This document shows, piece after piece, positions 22,844 to 29,157 of a stretch of 51,281 bases of DNA. Numbering within the stretch: position 1 is the stretch's first letter; each line of letters begins with the position of its first letter. Source of the stretch: Parcubacteria group bacterium Athens0714_16 (GTDB lineage Bacteria; Patescibacteriota; Minisyncoccia; Phycocordibacterales; 21-14-all-36-13); assembly GCA_007376805.1 (NCBI GenBank), contig VMGX01000003.1, positions 1 through 51,281 on the forward strand. The letters are read 5' to 3'. The translations under genes and the position numbers were made by a program. The notes under the pieces are model-generated. The model made no database searches, was not told where the DNA came from, and worked only from the letters and a program-made list of their open reading frames with translations.

Positions 22844-23443
22844 TCATAAAATCGATTGAACAAATTCACAAAGTTGTTTGCCAATTACTTTTTGCCAAAA
22901 CTTATCTTGTTCTTCTTGTGACATCTCGGATATGTACACTTCTGTTTCTGGGTCAATTTGTATTGATTCTAACGGGTAACCGTTCACTATATTATTACTT
23001 GGTTTTGAAACAAATATCCTTGGAGAAACAATTGTGGTCCCCTTTAGAATTTTTCCGTTGTCTGCAATACAAATTGCAAATTCCCATCTCCCGTTTATTT
23101 TCCCTCCAAGTTTATCTACCACAGAAATATAATGTTTCAGCAGTTCATCATCTGTTGGTCTATCCGTTCTACCCAAAATTCTTCTCACATTCATTTTGGG
23201 CTGTTCTTCGTCTGATAAACCATCAAGGTATAAAGCATTATCCATTGAAAGAACAATTCTATTTAGAGATTTCGAATAATGTTTTGCCTTTATTTTTGCA
23301 TTTTCTTGTGGAGTTAAACCGTTCTCTTCAACATCACAAATTTTGTATGGTAATCCTTCAACAGTAATTGGTAATTCAAAGAGTGCTCCTGCAATTTGTT
23401 TAACTTTGGCTTGGTTTTGTGTCCCTATTATTAATGTTTTCAT
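22844..23443 (-). CDS. rdgB: ITPase/HAM1-like non-canonical purine NTP pyrophosphatase
   Basis: Removes ITP/XTP and dITP from nucleotide pools. The 199-aa protein starts with the family phosphate motif as IIGTQNQAKVKQI and has VEENGLTPQENAKIKAKHY, which matches the FxENAxxKA helix, then SMDNALYLDGL in place of aDDSGLeVdaL. The replacement of one Asp by Met-Asp-Asn makes it a divergent member, so substrate choice is uncertain. AGGAG precedes the ATG. It and the 163-aa gene lie between the tRNA-Asn gene and a short duplicate of the tRNA end. Confidence 0.75.
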   Translation of the reverse strand: MKTLIIGTQNQAKVKQIAGALFELPITVEGLPYKICDVEENGLTPQENAKIKAKHYSKSLNRIVLSMDNALYLDGLSDEEQPKMNVRRILGRTDRPTDDELLKHYISVVDKLGGKINGRWEFAICIADNGKILKGTTIVSPRIFVSKPSNNIVNGYPLESIQIDPETEVYISEMSQEEQDKFWQKVIGKQLCEFVQSIL

Positions 23444-23527
23444 ATAAATACTCCTTTTCTATTTTTCTATATGATATTAAATCATTTTGAAACAATTTAA
23501 TCAAATAAAGGTTCTAACATCGTCTAT

Positions 23528-23580
23528 TCGGCGGAGCCAATAAAAAAATACTCATATATAAAATATGAGTATTTTTTATT
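23528..23580 (-). terminator. Terminator of the TIG-domain protein, next to a tRNA-end-like string
   Basis: AATACTCATAT pairs with ATATGAGTATT inside A and T runs (23542-23577). Just left of it, CGGAGCCAATAAAAAA (23531-23546) equals the last bases of tRNA-Asn plus its downstream flank. Confidence 0.65.
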
Positions 23581-23601
23581 TTATTATTGCAACGGAAATA
23601 A

Positions 23602-24546
23602 TTAACGCACTACTGTCATAGTTTTACCAGCGAAAAAAGTACCTGTTGGGTTTGATGCGTTATTTCCAATCATTTCACCCGAAGCTGTAGCACCAAAAGA
23701 TCCGCCAAAGATACCATAGACTGTAGAACCAATAACCGCTGAAGGACTAACGTCACCATCAACTCTTAAAACCAGTGTTTGGTTGGTTATAAGCGGTATA
23801 TTGACAGAAGGAAAGTTCATGCCGGCGGTAGTAACACTTCTAGTCGTACCAAGTTGCACACCAGTAACATCGTCGTAGAGGCGTAAAGTAGAAATATTTT
23901 GATAACCGTTTGGCATTGGTAATAGTGTAACAGCGAAGGTATTTAAGGTACCGTCACAATTCGAAACTGCATTGAATTTCACCAGAGTAACTCCACTTTG
24001 ACCGGGAGTTATATTTTGCGCTGCAGGAGTTGTTGGATTAACCGAGGCTGTAAGCATACATGATTGAGTTATAGGAGTGCTTGATAAACTTGTGACTGTA
24101 AAATATTGACCAAGGCTCATCTTACCATAGGCGTTCACTACCTTAATCTGTATTTTACAAGATCCGGGTTTTATTTTAGCTAAGCTTGCCGCACAGTCTG
24201 CCTTCACTTTGTCGGAAATAAGATTAACATGAAACGTCAGTGTTTTGCCGTCAGGTGAAAGAATGGGTTGATCGAGAACTTCATTTTGTATTAAAATATA
24301 ATTGCCCGGAGCATATACCTTCCCACTTATTTGAGTGCCGGTAATCCCTTCAATTGACGTTGAAAATCCAGAACCAATTACAACAACTTCCGTTCCAGTA
24401 GCACCCTGGCTGGGCGTAATTGAATTAATTTTCACTGAGCTTTCCGCTTTTGGTATGGCACCTTGGAATAATAGTATTCCAGCAATAGCAACCACACCAC
24501 ATGTCGTGATAATTTGAACTTTTTTATTTTTTAGTTTTTCTTTCAT
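23602..24546 (-). CDS. Exported surface protein with an IPT/TIG-like domain
   Basis: 314 aa. An N-terminal signal-anchor (VQIITTCGVVAIAGILLFQG) is followed by an immunoglobulin-like IPT/TIG domain (about 38-150) beginning INSITPSQGATGTEVVVIGS, typical of cell-surface proteins. The C-terminal half (about 160-314) is a second beta-rich Ser/Thr/Gly-rich module with LRVDGDVS strands. Four cysteines could form disulfides. It probably sits on the outer face of the envelope. A -10 box lies about 45 bp upstream. It is divergent from another secreted protein. Confidence 0.78.
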   Translation of the reverse strand: MKEKLKNKKVQIITTCGVVAIAGILLFQGAIPKAESSVKINSITPSQGATGTEVVVIGSGFSTSIEGITGTQISGKVYAPGNYILIQNEVLDQPILSPDGKTLTFHVNLISDKVKADCAASLAKIKPGSCKIQIKVVNAYGKMSLGQYFTVTSLSSTPITQSCMLTASVNPTTPAAQNITPGQSGVTLVKFNAVSNCDGTLNTFAVTLLPMPNGYQNISTLRLYDDVTGVQLGTTRSVTTAGMNFPSVNIPLITNQTLVLRVDGDVSPSAVIGSTVYGIFGGSFGATASGEMIGNNASNPTGTFFAGKTMTVVR

Positions 24547-24590
24547 ATTTTTAAATATTGATAATTAATAATGAGACCGTTAATACAAGT

Positions 24591-24596
24591 ATTATA
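24591..24596 (-). promoter_or_regulatory. Candidate -10 box for the TIG-domain gene
   Basis: TATAAT on the minus strand, about 45 bp before the start codon; no convincing -35 box. The 24547-24864 spacer between the divergent genes otherwise holds only AT-rich sequence and the promoter at 24764-24792. Confidence 0.45.
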
Positions 24597-24763
24597 CTAC
24601 AATTTCAATTCTAAAATGATAAGCTATCATAAAATAAGTTCTAAATGTGTCTAATGATAGGAATCAAATAAACTTTTAGTGCATCTAATATAATTTTATG
24701 GTTAATTTGGATAGAGTATAAAAATATTTAGCAATAAAAATTATTAAGATTAATTTAAATAAT

Positions 24764-24792
24764 TTGTATAAAAAATATTAAAGCCTTATAAT
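24764..24792 (+). promoter_or_regulatory. Promoter for the 187-aa secreted protein
   Basis: TTGTAT (24764-24769), a 17-bp spacer and TATAAT (24787-24792), leaving a leader of about 66 nt. Confidence 0.6.
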
Positions 24793-24864
24793 ACATATGG
24801 GATTTGTTATTTTATTAACAAATTATTAATAGCCATTATTATTAACAATTAATTTTATATAAAT

Positions 24865-25428
24865 ATGAATAAAATTATAATATCTTTGGTTGTTGTTCTC
24901 GCTTTTTTTGTTAGTGTTAGCACGGTCTCTGCAGCTTCTCCTAAATGCGCAACAATTCAGGGTGGTACTATTACGGACAGTAAGGGGAATGTACTTCAGC
25001 CTGGTTTTGATAAGTATGGTTACAATTATCAAGCGCACATTTTTGATGGTTATGTAGGTAATTATTCTCGTCCTGCAGTACTTGTGACTTCAGGCGATAA
25101 GCTTGTTATGAAGTGGAGTGATTCTTGGATAGCTAATGTTGATTGCAATGGTGACCATAAACTAGATCGAGGATTAGTTGATGGTGTTGTAAGTGGAATA
25201 AGTAAGGGTTGGGAAACCAATCATTATGTTGGTAGTTATGTAGATGCAGATGGTAATACTCAAAATTATACCGATTTTATTAAAATCGTTTGGGTTGGTG
25301 CAGGTGGTGATCTTTGGGGTCAATATCATGTACTTCAAGAAGTTTATAATGACACAGGAAGTGGAAACTATAGATTTAAAGATGGTGCTCCAGGGTTTGG
25401 TTTAAATGACCAATGGACCACTAATTAA
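24865..25428 (+). CDS. Secreted hypothetical protein, 187 aa
   Basis: A clear signal peptide, MNKIIISLVVVLAFFVSVST ending VSA-AS, is followed by an acidic, Gly/Trp/Tyr-rich mature protein. A short loop DCNGDHKLDRG (about residues 90-100) looks like a calcium-binding EF-hand-type or dockerin-like loop, which would suit an extracellular protein; this is inference. Two cysteines are present in the mature part. The family is unknown. It is monocistronic, with promoter and terminator. Confidence 0.7.
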   Translation: MNKIIISLVVVLAFFVSVSTVSAASPKCATIQGGTITDSKGNVLQPGFDKYGYNYQAHIFDGYVGNYSRPAVLVTSGDKLVMKWSDSWIANVDCNGDHKLDRGLVDGVVSGISKGWETNHYVGSYVDADGNTQNYTDFIKIVWVGAGGDLWGQYHVLQEVYNDTGSGNYRFKDGAPGFGLNDQWTTN

Positions 25429-25441
25429 ATAAAGATTTTCC

Positions 25442-25468
25442 AAAATCCGCCCAATAGGGCGGATTTTG
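25442..25468 (+). terminator. Terminator of the 187-aa gene
   Basis: AAAATCCGCCC pairs with GGGCGGATTTT, followed by GATTTATT. Confidence 0.8.
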
Positions 25469-25535
25469 ATTTATTAATCAGAAAAATTTCCTCCACATCC
25501 AAAATATGAAATAAAATTTTAAGTCGTGTTTTTGT

Positions 25536-25541
25536 TATAAT
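25536..25541 (+). promoter_or_regulatory. -10 box of a probably leaderless gene
   Basis: TATAAT ends six bases before the ATG at 25548, so transcription would begin at or next to the start codon. No good -35 box. Confidence 0.5.
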
Positions 25542-25547
25542 AAATCT

Positions 25548-25730
25548 ATGAAAAAATCTCCCCTATATTTATATGTAATTGGAGTTATTATCACTCTCGT
25601 GATTATAAACTATGTTGCATGGTGTGCTGGAGGAGAAATAAAACTAAAAAGTTTCGAATTATTTTCTGGTGGTTTTTTGTTAGGAATGTTAGCAATGTAT
25701 ATCGCAGTGCATCTTTATCGGTGGAAATAA
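25548..25730 (+). CDS. Two-helix membrane protein, 60 aa
   Basis: Hydrophobic segments at residues 5-27 (YLYVIGVIITLVIINYVAWC) and 39-57 flank a short loop with charged GGEIKLKS. It resembles LapA-like or DUF1049-type small membrane proteins in pattern, but I cannot assign it. A TATAAT box six bases before the ATG suggests a leaderless mRNA. A hairpin follows at 25750-25776. Confidence 0.6.
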   Translation: MKKSPLYLYVIGVIITLVIINYVAWCAGGEIKLKSFELFSGGFLLGMLAMYIAVHLYRWK

Positions 25731-25749
25731 AAATTTGTTTACACACTTC

Positions 25750-25776
25750 TTTAAAAGCTCATTTAGAGCTTTTAAA
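25750..25776 (+). terminator. Hairpin after the 60-aa gene
   Basis: TTTAAAAGCTC pairs perfectly with GAGCTTTTAAA around ATTTA. The T run after it is weak (GTTATTTTGG). Confidence 0.55.
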
Positions 25777-25782
25777 GTTATT

Positions 25783-25811
25783 TTGGTCTTAATGAAAATG
25801 TAGTGTATAAT
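25783..25811 (+). promoter_or_regulatory. Promoter of the 41-aa basic protein, leaderless
   Basis: TTGGTC (25783-25788), a 17-bp spacer and TATAAT (25806-25811). The ATG is at 25820, so the mRNA would have a leader of zero to two bases. Confidence 0.6.
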
Positions 25812-25819
25812 TATCACCT

Positions 25820-25945
25820 ATGGCAAAAAGAGAAACAGGAATAGAAAAAATGAAAAAATCGCATTCAAAGAAGACAAAAAAACGTCTTGCAACAAAGTAT
25901 GCGATGCTTGCTTCACGTAAAAAACGAGGTGGTAAAAAGAAATAA
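25820..25945 (+). CDS. Very small, strongly basic protein, 41 aa
   Basis: The sequence starts MAKRETGIEKMKKSHSKK and ends ASRKKRGGKKK; almost half of the residues are Lys or Arg and there are no acidic clusters. Such composition points to binding of RNA, the ribosome or DNA, like the small ribosomal protein bTHX or AURKAIP1/Ribosomal S36-type tails, but no family match can be claimed. It has a good promoter placed for leaderless translation and a strong terminator at 25981-26016. Confidence 0.62.
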   Translation: MAKRETGIEKMKKSHSKKTKKRLATKYAMLASRKKRGGKKK

Positions 25946-25980
25946 ACATATCTATTTATTTCTGACAAACTAGTAAAAAA

Positions 25981-26016
25981 AAACAAAAATTACAGTTAAC
26001 TGTAATTTTTGTTTTT
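25981..26016. terminator. Perfect palindromic terminator
   Basis: AAACAAAAATTACAGTT is followed directly by its complement, ending in TTTTTGTTTTT; it is usable on both strands. Confidence 0.75.
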
Positions 26017-26033
26017 AATTATAAATATTTTAA

Positions 26034-26098
26034 TGAGGCACTTGTTTTTCATAAAAAATAAGTGCCTCATTGACAAAATACTTAACTTATAATATACT
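26034..26098 (+). promoter_or_regulatory. Hairpin joined to the DEAD-box helicase promoter
   Basis: The hairpin TGAGGCACTT / AAGTGCCTCA (26034-26069) ends at the base before TTGACA (26070-26075); after 17 bp comes TATACT (26093-26098). The same hairpin-promoter joint is at 33108-33172. The transcript has a leader of about 93 nt with possible stems ATCTCT / AGAGAT and GGTC / GACC, the latter next to the GGAAG ribosome site. Confidence 0.65.
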
Positions 26099-26197
26099 TG
26101 TTGCATAAGTTAAATCTCTGTATCCAAGTATATTCTTCTGGAATCTAAGAGATGTCCTGGTCGGCTTATCTATTATCTTAAAGACCGGAAGAAATAT

Positions 26198-27421
26198 ATG
26201 TATAGAAAAAGTAATACTCGAAGCTCACGCTTCGGACGGACACCTTCTAGTGGCCGAAGAAATAATTTTAGTAGTAGTAATAACCGAGGAAAATCTCGTG
26301 GGCGTTTTGGTAGTACAAATACAATTCACCCTTCCCTTTTTGTGTGCAAGGCAGATCCGATTATGGAATCAGCTCCATTTATTCCAATACACAAATTTGC
26401 AGATTTTAAAATTGATACAATAATAAAAAATAACATTTCAAAAAAAGGTTATATAACACCAACTCCTATTCAGGACAGCGCCATCCCTTTTGTTCTTAAT
26501 GGACGTGATGTTGTTGGTGTAGCAAATACAGGAACTGGTAAAACAGCCGCTTTTCTTGTCCCATTGCTTGATAAAATTTTAAAAAATCCACGTGAAAAAG
26601 TTTTAATAATTGTCCCAACCAGAGAATTGGCAATGCAAATAAATAAAGAAGTTGTGGAATTCAGAGGACATCTTAAAATTTTCTCTGTTTGTTGTGTTGG
26701 TGGTATTGGTATTTACAACCAAATTTCTGATTTGCGTCGCTCTAAGAATTTCGTAATCGGGACACCGGGACGCTTGAAGGACTTAGTTGAACGTAAAAAT
26801 TTACATTTATCTGAATTTAAAACACTTGTGCTTGATGAAGCAGACAGAATGATGGACATGGGTTTTATAGATGATATGAGATTTCTTATGTCGGGTATGG
26901 CGGCAAATCGTCAAACATTATTCTTCTCCGCAACTATCACAAGTGAAATTGATAAATTGATTAGAGAATTTTTAAATAATCCAGAAAAAATTTCTGTTAA
27001 AACTGGCGCAACAGCTAGAAATGTTGAACAAGATATTGTGCGTGTGCGTGTTGGCGAAAATAAAATTGATTCATTACAGTGCCTTTTGACTAAAAAAGAA
27101 TTTTCAAAAGTTCTAATATTCGGTCGCACAAAAAATGGAGTAGAAAGATTATGCCAAACATTAGTCAAGAAAGGATTTAGAGCAGAATCAATCCACGGAG
27201 ATAAAAGACAATCAAAACGCCAAAGTGCATTAAAATCGTTTCGTGATAATCATAGTCAAATACTTGTGGCCACAGATGTTGCTGCACGTGGGCTTGACAT
27301 CCCAAACGTAACACATGTTATTAATTACGACCTCCCTGCTACATATGAAGATTATGTTCACAGAATTGGGCGAACTGGTCGTGCTGACCAAGTTGGAACA
27401 GCTTTGACATTCGTGGACTAA
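26198..27421 (+). CDS. DEAD-box RNA helicase
   Basis: ATP-dependent RNA unwinding, likely in ribosome assembly or mRNA decay at low temperature. All motifs are present: Q motif ITPTPIQ, Walker A ANTGTGKT (about 109-116), PTRELA, TPGR, DEAD, SAT, ATDVAARGLD and HRIGRTGR. The first 45 residues are Arg/Ser/Gly-rich, an RGG-like RNA-binding tail at the N-terminus, whereas in CsdA/RhlE types such a tail is C-terminal. At 407 aa there is no C-terminal extension. The long structured leader resembles cold-shock mRNAs. Confidence 0.93.
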   Translation: MYRKSNTRSSRFGRTPSSGRRNNFSSSNNRGKSRGRFGSTNTIHPSLFVCKADPIMESAPFIPIHKFADFKIDTIIKNNISKKGYITPTPIQDSAIPFVLNGRDVVGVANTGTGKTAAFLVPLLDKILKNPREKVLIIVPTRELAMQINKEVVEFRGHLKIFSVCCVGGIGIYNQISDLRRSKNFVIGTPGRLKDLVERKNLHLSEFKTLVLDEADRMMDMGFIDDMRFLMSGMAANRQTLFFSATITSEIDKLIREFLNNPEKISVKTGATARNVEQDIVRVRVGENKIDSLQCLLTKKEFSKVLIFGRTKNGVERLCQTLVKKGFRAESIHGDKRQSKRQSALKSFRDNHSQILVATDVAARGLDIPNVTHVINYDLPATYEDYVHRIGRTGRADQVGTALTFVD

Positions 27422-27440
27422 TTTTGAGTTAATATTTAAA

Positions 27441-27475
27441 TCGCCCCGATGATTATCGGGGCGACTTTTTATTTT
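27441..27475 (+). terminator. Terminator of the helicase gene
   Basis: TCGCCCCGAT pairs with ATCGGGGCGA around GATT, followed by CTTTTTATTTTT. Confidence 0.88.
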
Positions 27476-27516
27476 TAGCATTTTAAATAATTTAATAATT
27501 AGTTTAAAATGAGATT

Positions 27517-27933
27517 ATGAAAAAATTTTTTTCTGACTCAATTTCTGATTTTATTTTAATTATTATTTTATTAATAATATCTTTTTTAACACGGCCATTG
27601 AATATAAAAGATGCTTTTGGGATTGGTTTGATAATTCCTTCTTTAATAATTTGGATAATTGCCAGAATTCAACTTGGAAATTCATTTTCATTATTACCAA
27701 AAACACATAATTTAATAGCAAATGGAATTTATTCAAAAATCCGCCATCCAATTTATGTTTGTTCAACCATTGCAACAATTGGTTTAGTTTTATGTTTTGA
27801 TTATTGGTGGACTTTTATAATTTTAATTTTATTTATTTTTGTCCAGTTTTATCGTGCTCACAAAGAAGATGTTTTGTTAAAGAAAAAATTTGAAAAACAG
27901 TGGGAAAATTACAAAGAAAAAACTTGGTTTTAA
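27517..27933 (+). CDS. Isoprenylcysteine methyltransferase-like membrane protein
   Basis: A 138-aa protein with four hydrophobic helices. The C-terminal part carries the ICMT/PEMT-type signature: NGIYSKIRHPIYVCSTIATI (about 68-87) and, near the end, HKEDVLLKKKFEKQWENYKE, which form the SAM-binding region in this superfamily. In bacteria the substrate of such small enzymes is usually unknown, possibly a lipid or prenyl compound. No operon partner; a promoter for the next small gene follows 25 bp later. Confidence 0.78.
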   Translation: MKKFFSDSISDFILIIILLIISFLTRPLNIKDAFGIGLIIPSLIIWIIARIQLGNSFSLLPKTHNLIANGIYSKIRHPIYVCSTIATIGLVLCFDYWWTFIILILFIFVQFYRAHKEDVLLKKKFEKQWENYKEKTWF

Positions 27934-27955
27934 ATTACACTTTATATTTTTAAAA

Positions 27956-27983
27956 TTGACTTAAAAATGAAATTTTGTATGAT
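27956..27983 (+). promoter_or_regulatory. Promoter of the 66-aa gene
   Basis: TTGACT (27956-27961), a 16-bp spacer and TATGAT (27978-27983), followed by TACA and AAGCTCTTT. The arrangement and leader start are shared with 28326-28353. Confidence 0.6.
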
Positions 27984-27999
27984 TACATCCTAAGCTCTT

Positions 28000-28045
28000 T
28001 AAATGAAAAAGTAGTCCAAATTGCTTTTTCATCCATAATATTTTT
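28000..28045 (+). repeat. ATCCATAAT-tailed hairpin within the leader of the 66-aa gene
   Basis: TGAAAAAGTAG pairs imperfectly with TTGCTTTTTCA, then ATCCATAATATTTTTG. It sits between promoter and ribosome site, where the sister gene at 28399 has no such insert, so it could act as an attenuator. Confidence 0.5.
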
Positions 28046-28075
28046 GTTTTTTAAAATATAACATTTGGAGGTGGT

Positions 28076-28276
28076 ATGAACATATCTAAAGAGGGCGACA
28101 ATTTGTTAAGTACCAAACTTGCCATTATAGATACAAAAAATATTTCCGACAAAGAAGTTCAAAAAATTTTGTTTGGCGCCAAAACAAATTCCGAAGAAGA
28201 AATCGAGGATCTTTTAGAATACGTCAAAAAATGTCGTCCAAAACTTTTTAAAGATCTTTCTACTACACTTATGTAG
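28076..28276 (+). CDS. Hypothetical protein, 66 aa
   Basis: A small, acidic-to-neutral, probably all-helical protein (KEVQKILFGAKTNSEEEIED). Family unknown. GGAGGTGG seven bases before the ATG gives strong support. The promoter and first leader bases match those of the next small gene, so both are likely co-regulated although separately transcribed. The stop codon overlaps the left arm of the terminator. Confidence 0.62.
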   Translation: MNISKEGDNLLSTKLAIIDTKNISDKEVQKILFGAKTNSEEEIEDLLEYVKKCRPKLFKDLSTTLM

Positions 28277-28308
28277 CCACAATCCAACGAATGGATGTGG
28301 CTTTTTTT
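28275..28308 (+). terminator. Terminator of the 66-aa gene
   Basis: AGCCACAATCCA pairs with TGGATGTGGCT around ACGAA, followed by seven T. Confidence 0.85.
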
Positions 28309-28325
28309 TATCCCCTTTTGGTAAA

Positions 28326-28353
28326 TTGACATGACGGTAGAATTTTATATCAT
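28326..28353 (+). promoter_or_regulatory. Promoter of the 90-aa gene
   Basis: TTGACA (28326-28331), a 16-bp spacer and TATCAT (28348-28353), then TACA and AAGTTCTTT as in the sister promoter at 27956. Confidence 0.7.
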
Positions 28354-28398
28354 TACACACCAAGTTCTTTGTATAAAAATTTAATATTAGGAGGTAAT

Positions 28399-28671
28399 AT
28401 GGTAGTAATCAAGGCATATCAAATGACTCGTACTTATATAAGTAAGTGCGGCGAAAAATTAGATAAGAGCGACACAACCGGAATTTTTGCTTCTGTTATG
28501 AGTGGCAGAAAACCAAAAGATGAAAAAGAATTGGTATACGTTGCTTGTGGAGAAACAGAAGATCGGGCACGTAAATCATTAGGGTTTTATCTTTACTATA
28601 TAAATTTCGGAGGAAAAATAACAGAAGAAGAAAAAGAAGAAGTTTTATTAAGAGAAAATGTGCCGGATTAA
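28399..28671 (+). CDS. Hypothetical protein, 90 aa
   Basis: The ATG at 28399 is chosen because AGGAGGT (28389-28395) is directly upstream; ten in-frame codons before it lack a ribosome site. The protein is mixed alpha/beta and charged, with one CGE motif near Cys17 and a second at Cys50 (VYVACGETEDRARKSLG). No family is recognised. It has its own promoter, shared in design with the 66-aa gene, and its own terminator. Confidence 0.63.
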   Translation: MVVIKAYQMTRTYISKCGEKLDKSDTTGIFASVMSGRKPKDEKELVYVACGETEDRARKSLGFYLYYINFGGKITEEEKEEVLLRENVPD

Positions 28672-28687
28672 AACATTATCTATTGAT

Positions 28688-28717
28688 TTTAAGCCACTTT
28701 AATGTGGCTTTTTTTAT
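28688..28717 (+). terminator. Terminator of the 90-aa gene
   Basis: AAGCCAC pairs with GTGGCTT around TTTAAT, followed by a T run. Confidence 0.82.
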
Positions 28718-28727
28718 AACAAAAAAA

Positions 28728-28766
28728 TAATTGTGGATAAAAAAACAACTTGAGTTGCTTTTTTAT
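28728..28766 (-). repeat. ATCCACAAT-tailed hairpin
   Basis: On the minus strand AAAAAAGCAAC / GTTGTTTTTTT is followed by ATCCACAATTATTTTTTTG. A member of the hairpin family with the conserved ATCCA(T/C)AAT tail. Confidence 0.5.
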
Positions 28767-28792
28767 TTGATATTGCACTAAAAAAAATATGC

Positions 28793-28798
28793 TATAAT
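28793..28798 (+). promoter_or_regulatory. Extended -10 promoter for the 70-aa gene
   Basis: TGC directly before TATAAT makes an extended -10 element; -35 candidates upstream are poorly spaced. Confidence 0.5.
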
Positions 28799-28850
28799 AT
28801 TTTTATTATAAGCTATCCTATTTATTATTAGCTATTTATATTTACAAAAT

Positions 28851-29063
28851 ATGAAAAAAATAATTTCAATAATTGTGGTCATTCTTGTAGTCGCAGTTTT
28901 GGTATATTTATTTATAATAAAATCACCAACTACTGAAACTACACAAGTACAAACCATTGATACAACGACATCAATCTCTGGTGCTGTTGATAAATCAAAT
29001 CCATTTGATGTAAAAGTCGATCCATACCAAGGATACAAAAATCCATTTAACCAAAATAATTAA
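28851..29063 (+). CDS. Single-pass membrane-anchored protein, 70 aa
   Basis: The N-terminus KKIISIIVVILVVAVLVYLF is a signal anchor. The remaining 48 residues are Thr-, Asn- and Pro-rich and probably unstructured (TTETTQVQTIDTTTSISG). The function is unknown; it could be a small surface stalk. It lies just before a large secreted Cys-rich protein and may be co-transcribed with it, since no terminator separates them. Confidence 0.58.
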   Translation: MKKIISIIVVILVVAVLVYLFIIKSPTTETTQVQTIDTTTSISGAVDKSNPFDVKVDPYQGYKNPFNQNN

Positions 29064-29157
29064 TTTTAAAAAACACTTGCCCCGTTAGATGTCGTATGTG
29101 AAAAACAATCTCTATTTTATTCAACGGAGCAAAAAATTATTAACTATTAAAAATATT

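Noticed and set aside
22107-23530. A genomic island integrated at tRNA-Asn
   Set aside because: Only a 16-base match supports an attachment duplication and no integrase is present, so it is kept as a weak finding and not annotated as a mobile element.
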